In this document: piece by piece, positions 62,600-64,000 of the stretch | Numbering within the stretch: the stretch's first letter is position 1 | Layout: every line of letters starts with the position of its first letter | NCBI GenBank assembly: GCA_030704615.1 | Contig: CM060733.1 | Coordinates: 19,406,001-19,470,000, forward strand | Source of the DNA: Takakia lepidozioides | Taxonomy: Eukaryota > Streptophyta > Takakiopsida > Takakiales > Takakiaceae | DNA length: 64,000 bases | Reading direction: 5' to 3' | Position numbers and translations under genes: made by a program | The notes under the pieces: generated by a model | Databases searched by the model: none | What the model saw: the letters and a program-made list of their open reading frames with translations, nothing else | Told to the model about the DNA's origin: nothing

Positions 62600-64000
62600 T
62601 CAAGATGCTTTTTGACCAAAAGACTCTGACAGAGACTGCACCTGAGATTCAAACGGTTTTTGGTTACCCCATGGGTCCTTAGAAAACCGTCGCATGGAGA
62701 ACTTCTCCAAGGGAAAACCAACACATACCCCAGTGAGGGCCAGATCAGCCATCACTCTACCCACAAGAGGTCCCATTTTAAAACCATGTCCGGAAAAGCC
62801 AGCAGCAACCAATATCCCACTGTTTCCAGTCCTTATCTGATCTCTCTTACTGTGGCCTGGGAATTGAACACCATTTTGGACAAAGGCTTCTATTTCAACT
62901 GTATCACCGTGATCAGGGTCAGCTGCCTCGGGCAACAGGGGCAACCTTTGATCCCTCTTTCCTGCATCTCTCCCACTTCCATTCTGTACAAAGAACCCTG
63001 ACCTGATATTCGGAATATTGATTCCAACCATCTCAGCTTTAGAACATGGAAGATAATCTAAAATAAAATCTTCATCAGGAGTCATGGAGTATACACATCC
63101 CTCTGCAATGATGGGGGCCTCTGACTTCACACTCCCTTTGAAACGTGATACCAGCCATGGGCTGACAACCCCCTTCAAGACCTCCATATTAGCGGCAACT
63201 GACCGCTTGTCAGGATCACAAGGTATGCCCGAATGAACAGAAACCTTCAGGAGACCAGGGTACTCAATGGACGGTGTTCCGTAGATATAAGGCTCACCAT
63301 AGTCTGCAAACACAGGGAACCCCCTTGCTGCTGAAAAAGCATCAGCGCTAGATTTCTCAACCGCCCAATATGCAGTGGATGTATGCAGTGGTCTGATCGG
63401 CAGCTCTAACCCTGAAATTTCTCTTACAATTTGGGGGGTCCAGGCACCTGCTGCTAGGAGACATGCACGACCTAGAGCAGCGCCCCGGACAGTTGCCAAC
63501 AAAATGCCGTCTGACCCATCTGGGAGTCTCCAGTTCGAGGACACCCTCAGCACTTTTGCTCTGTCTCTCAACACCGCACCATGTTTGGCTGCCAGGGCCT
63601 GAAACATTGCTACTGCCTTCGAAGCTCGAATTATTCCACCCTGAGCAGTGTACACAGCAAGCGAATTTTCTGGCAACTTGAATGCTGGAAAGCGGGTTGC
63701 AACTTCTTCAGGGCTCAGGACCTGGTGCGCAATCCCCTCCTTTTGAAGAGACGAAATAACAGCTTGAAGGCTCCCACTCTCACGGGGCCCAAAATCCAAC
63801 TGACCTGTTCGCTGGCATACCATATAGCCAGCTTCACTCTCTGCCTGTTCCCAAAGTTTGTAAGCTTCCTTCATCATGCGTATGTAATAGTCTTCAGGAT
63901 ACGTCACCCGGATGGTTCTAGATTCCCCATGTGACGAGCCCCTCCGATGGAGAAAATCGAACTGTTCCAGCAAGAGAACTGTCTTGCCCCTTTTTGCAAT
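62600..64000 (-). CDS. SOX: FAD-dependent sarcosine/pipecolate oxidase-like protein (DAO family), N-terminus beyond window
   Basis: Flavoprotein oxidase that converts N-methyl or cyclic imino acids such as sarcosine or L-pipecolate to imines with H2O2; the plant family member acts in peroxisomes. The frame is open from the right edge (GKTVLLLEQFDFLHRRGSSHG, the end of the Rossmann FAD fold) to the stop at 62600. Also visible: ACLLAAGAWTP, CVYSMTPDEDFILDYLP, whose Cys is at the covalent-flavin position of monomeric sarcosine oxidases, and GFSGHGFKMGP. The last residues are not a clear SKL-type peroxisomal signal (FGQKAS). Between FILDYLP and GILVAAGFSGH lies ~60 extra residues encoded by 62820-63002, bounded by GT...AG and 183 nt long, so this may be an intron or exitron. 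The family is confident; the exact substrate is not. Confidence 0.87.
   Translation of the reverse strand: MAKRGKTVLLLEQFDFLHRRGSSHGESRTIRVTYPEDYYIRMMKEAYKLWEQAESEAGYMVCQRTGQLDFGPRESGSLQAVISSLQKEGIAHQVLSPEEVATRFPAFKLPENSLAVYTAQGGIIRASKAVAMFQALAAKHGAVLRDRAKVLRVSSNWRLPDGSDGILLATVRGAALGRACLLAAGAWTPQIVREISGLELPIRPLHTSTAYWAVEKSSADAFSAARGFPVFADYGEPYIYGTPSIEYPGLLKVSVHSGIPCDPDKRSVAANMEVLKGVVSPWLVSRFKGSVKSEAPIIAEGCVYSMTPDEDFILDYLPCSKAEMVGINIPNIRSGFFVQNGSGRDAGKRDQRLPLLPEAADPDHGDTVEIEAFVQNGVQFPGHSKRDQIRTGNSGILVAAGFSGHGFKMGPLVGRVMADLALTGVCVGFPLEKFSMRRFSKDPWGNQKPFESQVQSLSESFGQKAS

Noticed and set aside
1-64000. CRISPR arrays, operons, phage or bacterial defence genes
   Set aside because: The sequence is clearly plant nuclear DNA with spliced genes; no regularly spaced repeat-spacer array is visible.

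Overview
This is nuclear DNA of a land plant, most likely a fern or another seed-free vascular plant. The pointers are spliced plant genes (TIR-NB-LRR receptor, MEI1, RHD3, serine carboxypeptidase-like), decayed DYW-type PPR genes built of near-identical repeats, Ty3/gypsy elements with initiator-Met PBS and chromodomain, hAT-like elements, a tRNA-derived SINE and a TTTAGGG-like tract. The fern assignment is an inference. All four main genes lie on the minus strand.

Layout. 1-4401: TIR-NB-LRR immune receptor, cut by the left edge, with an armadillo-like C-terminal stretch after the LRRs. 4402-12278: no recognisable gene; one heat-shock-element plus TATA cluster (7064-7142) and a degenerate telomere-like tract (8643-8695). 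12279-16986: a serine carboxypeptidase-like gene with all three catalytic residues but a one-base frame break just before the catalytic-serine motif, so probably a pseudogene. 16987-22540: AT-rich and empty apart from minisatellite repeats. 22541-29470: two decayed PPR-DYW genes in convergent orientation, flanked by an inverted ~280 bp repeat. 29784-30040: a foldback element with a perfect 84-bp stem.

30809-45569 is the gene-rich core: a many-exon BRCT protein matching plant MEI1 (TopBP1-like, meiosis and DNA damage), then RHD3, the atlastin/Sey1p-like GTPase that fuses ER tubules, here with only one coding intron.

45800-61500 is a transposon graveyard: a LINE RT fragment; a 782-bp hAT-like element with an 8-bp target duplication abutting a second related end; PPR scraps; and a nested Ty3/gypsy complex (49385-59149). 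In that complex an old chromodomain element (X) received a second Ty3 element (Y, own LTR and PBS) and a solo LTR with a 5-bp target duplication, and part of its integrase is inverted. A further hAT-like element and a SINE follow. 62600-64000: the C-terminal part of a sarcosine/pipecolate-oxidase-like flavoenzyme with a 183-nt in-frame insertion bounded by GT...AG (exitron candidate).

The intact genes are unrelated housekeeping or defence functions and do not form a pathway. No operon, CRISPR or phage-like structure is present. Exon limits were derived by hand from GT/AG sites and reading phase.
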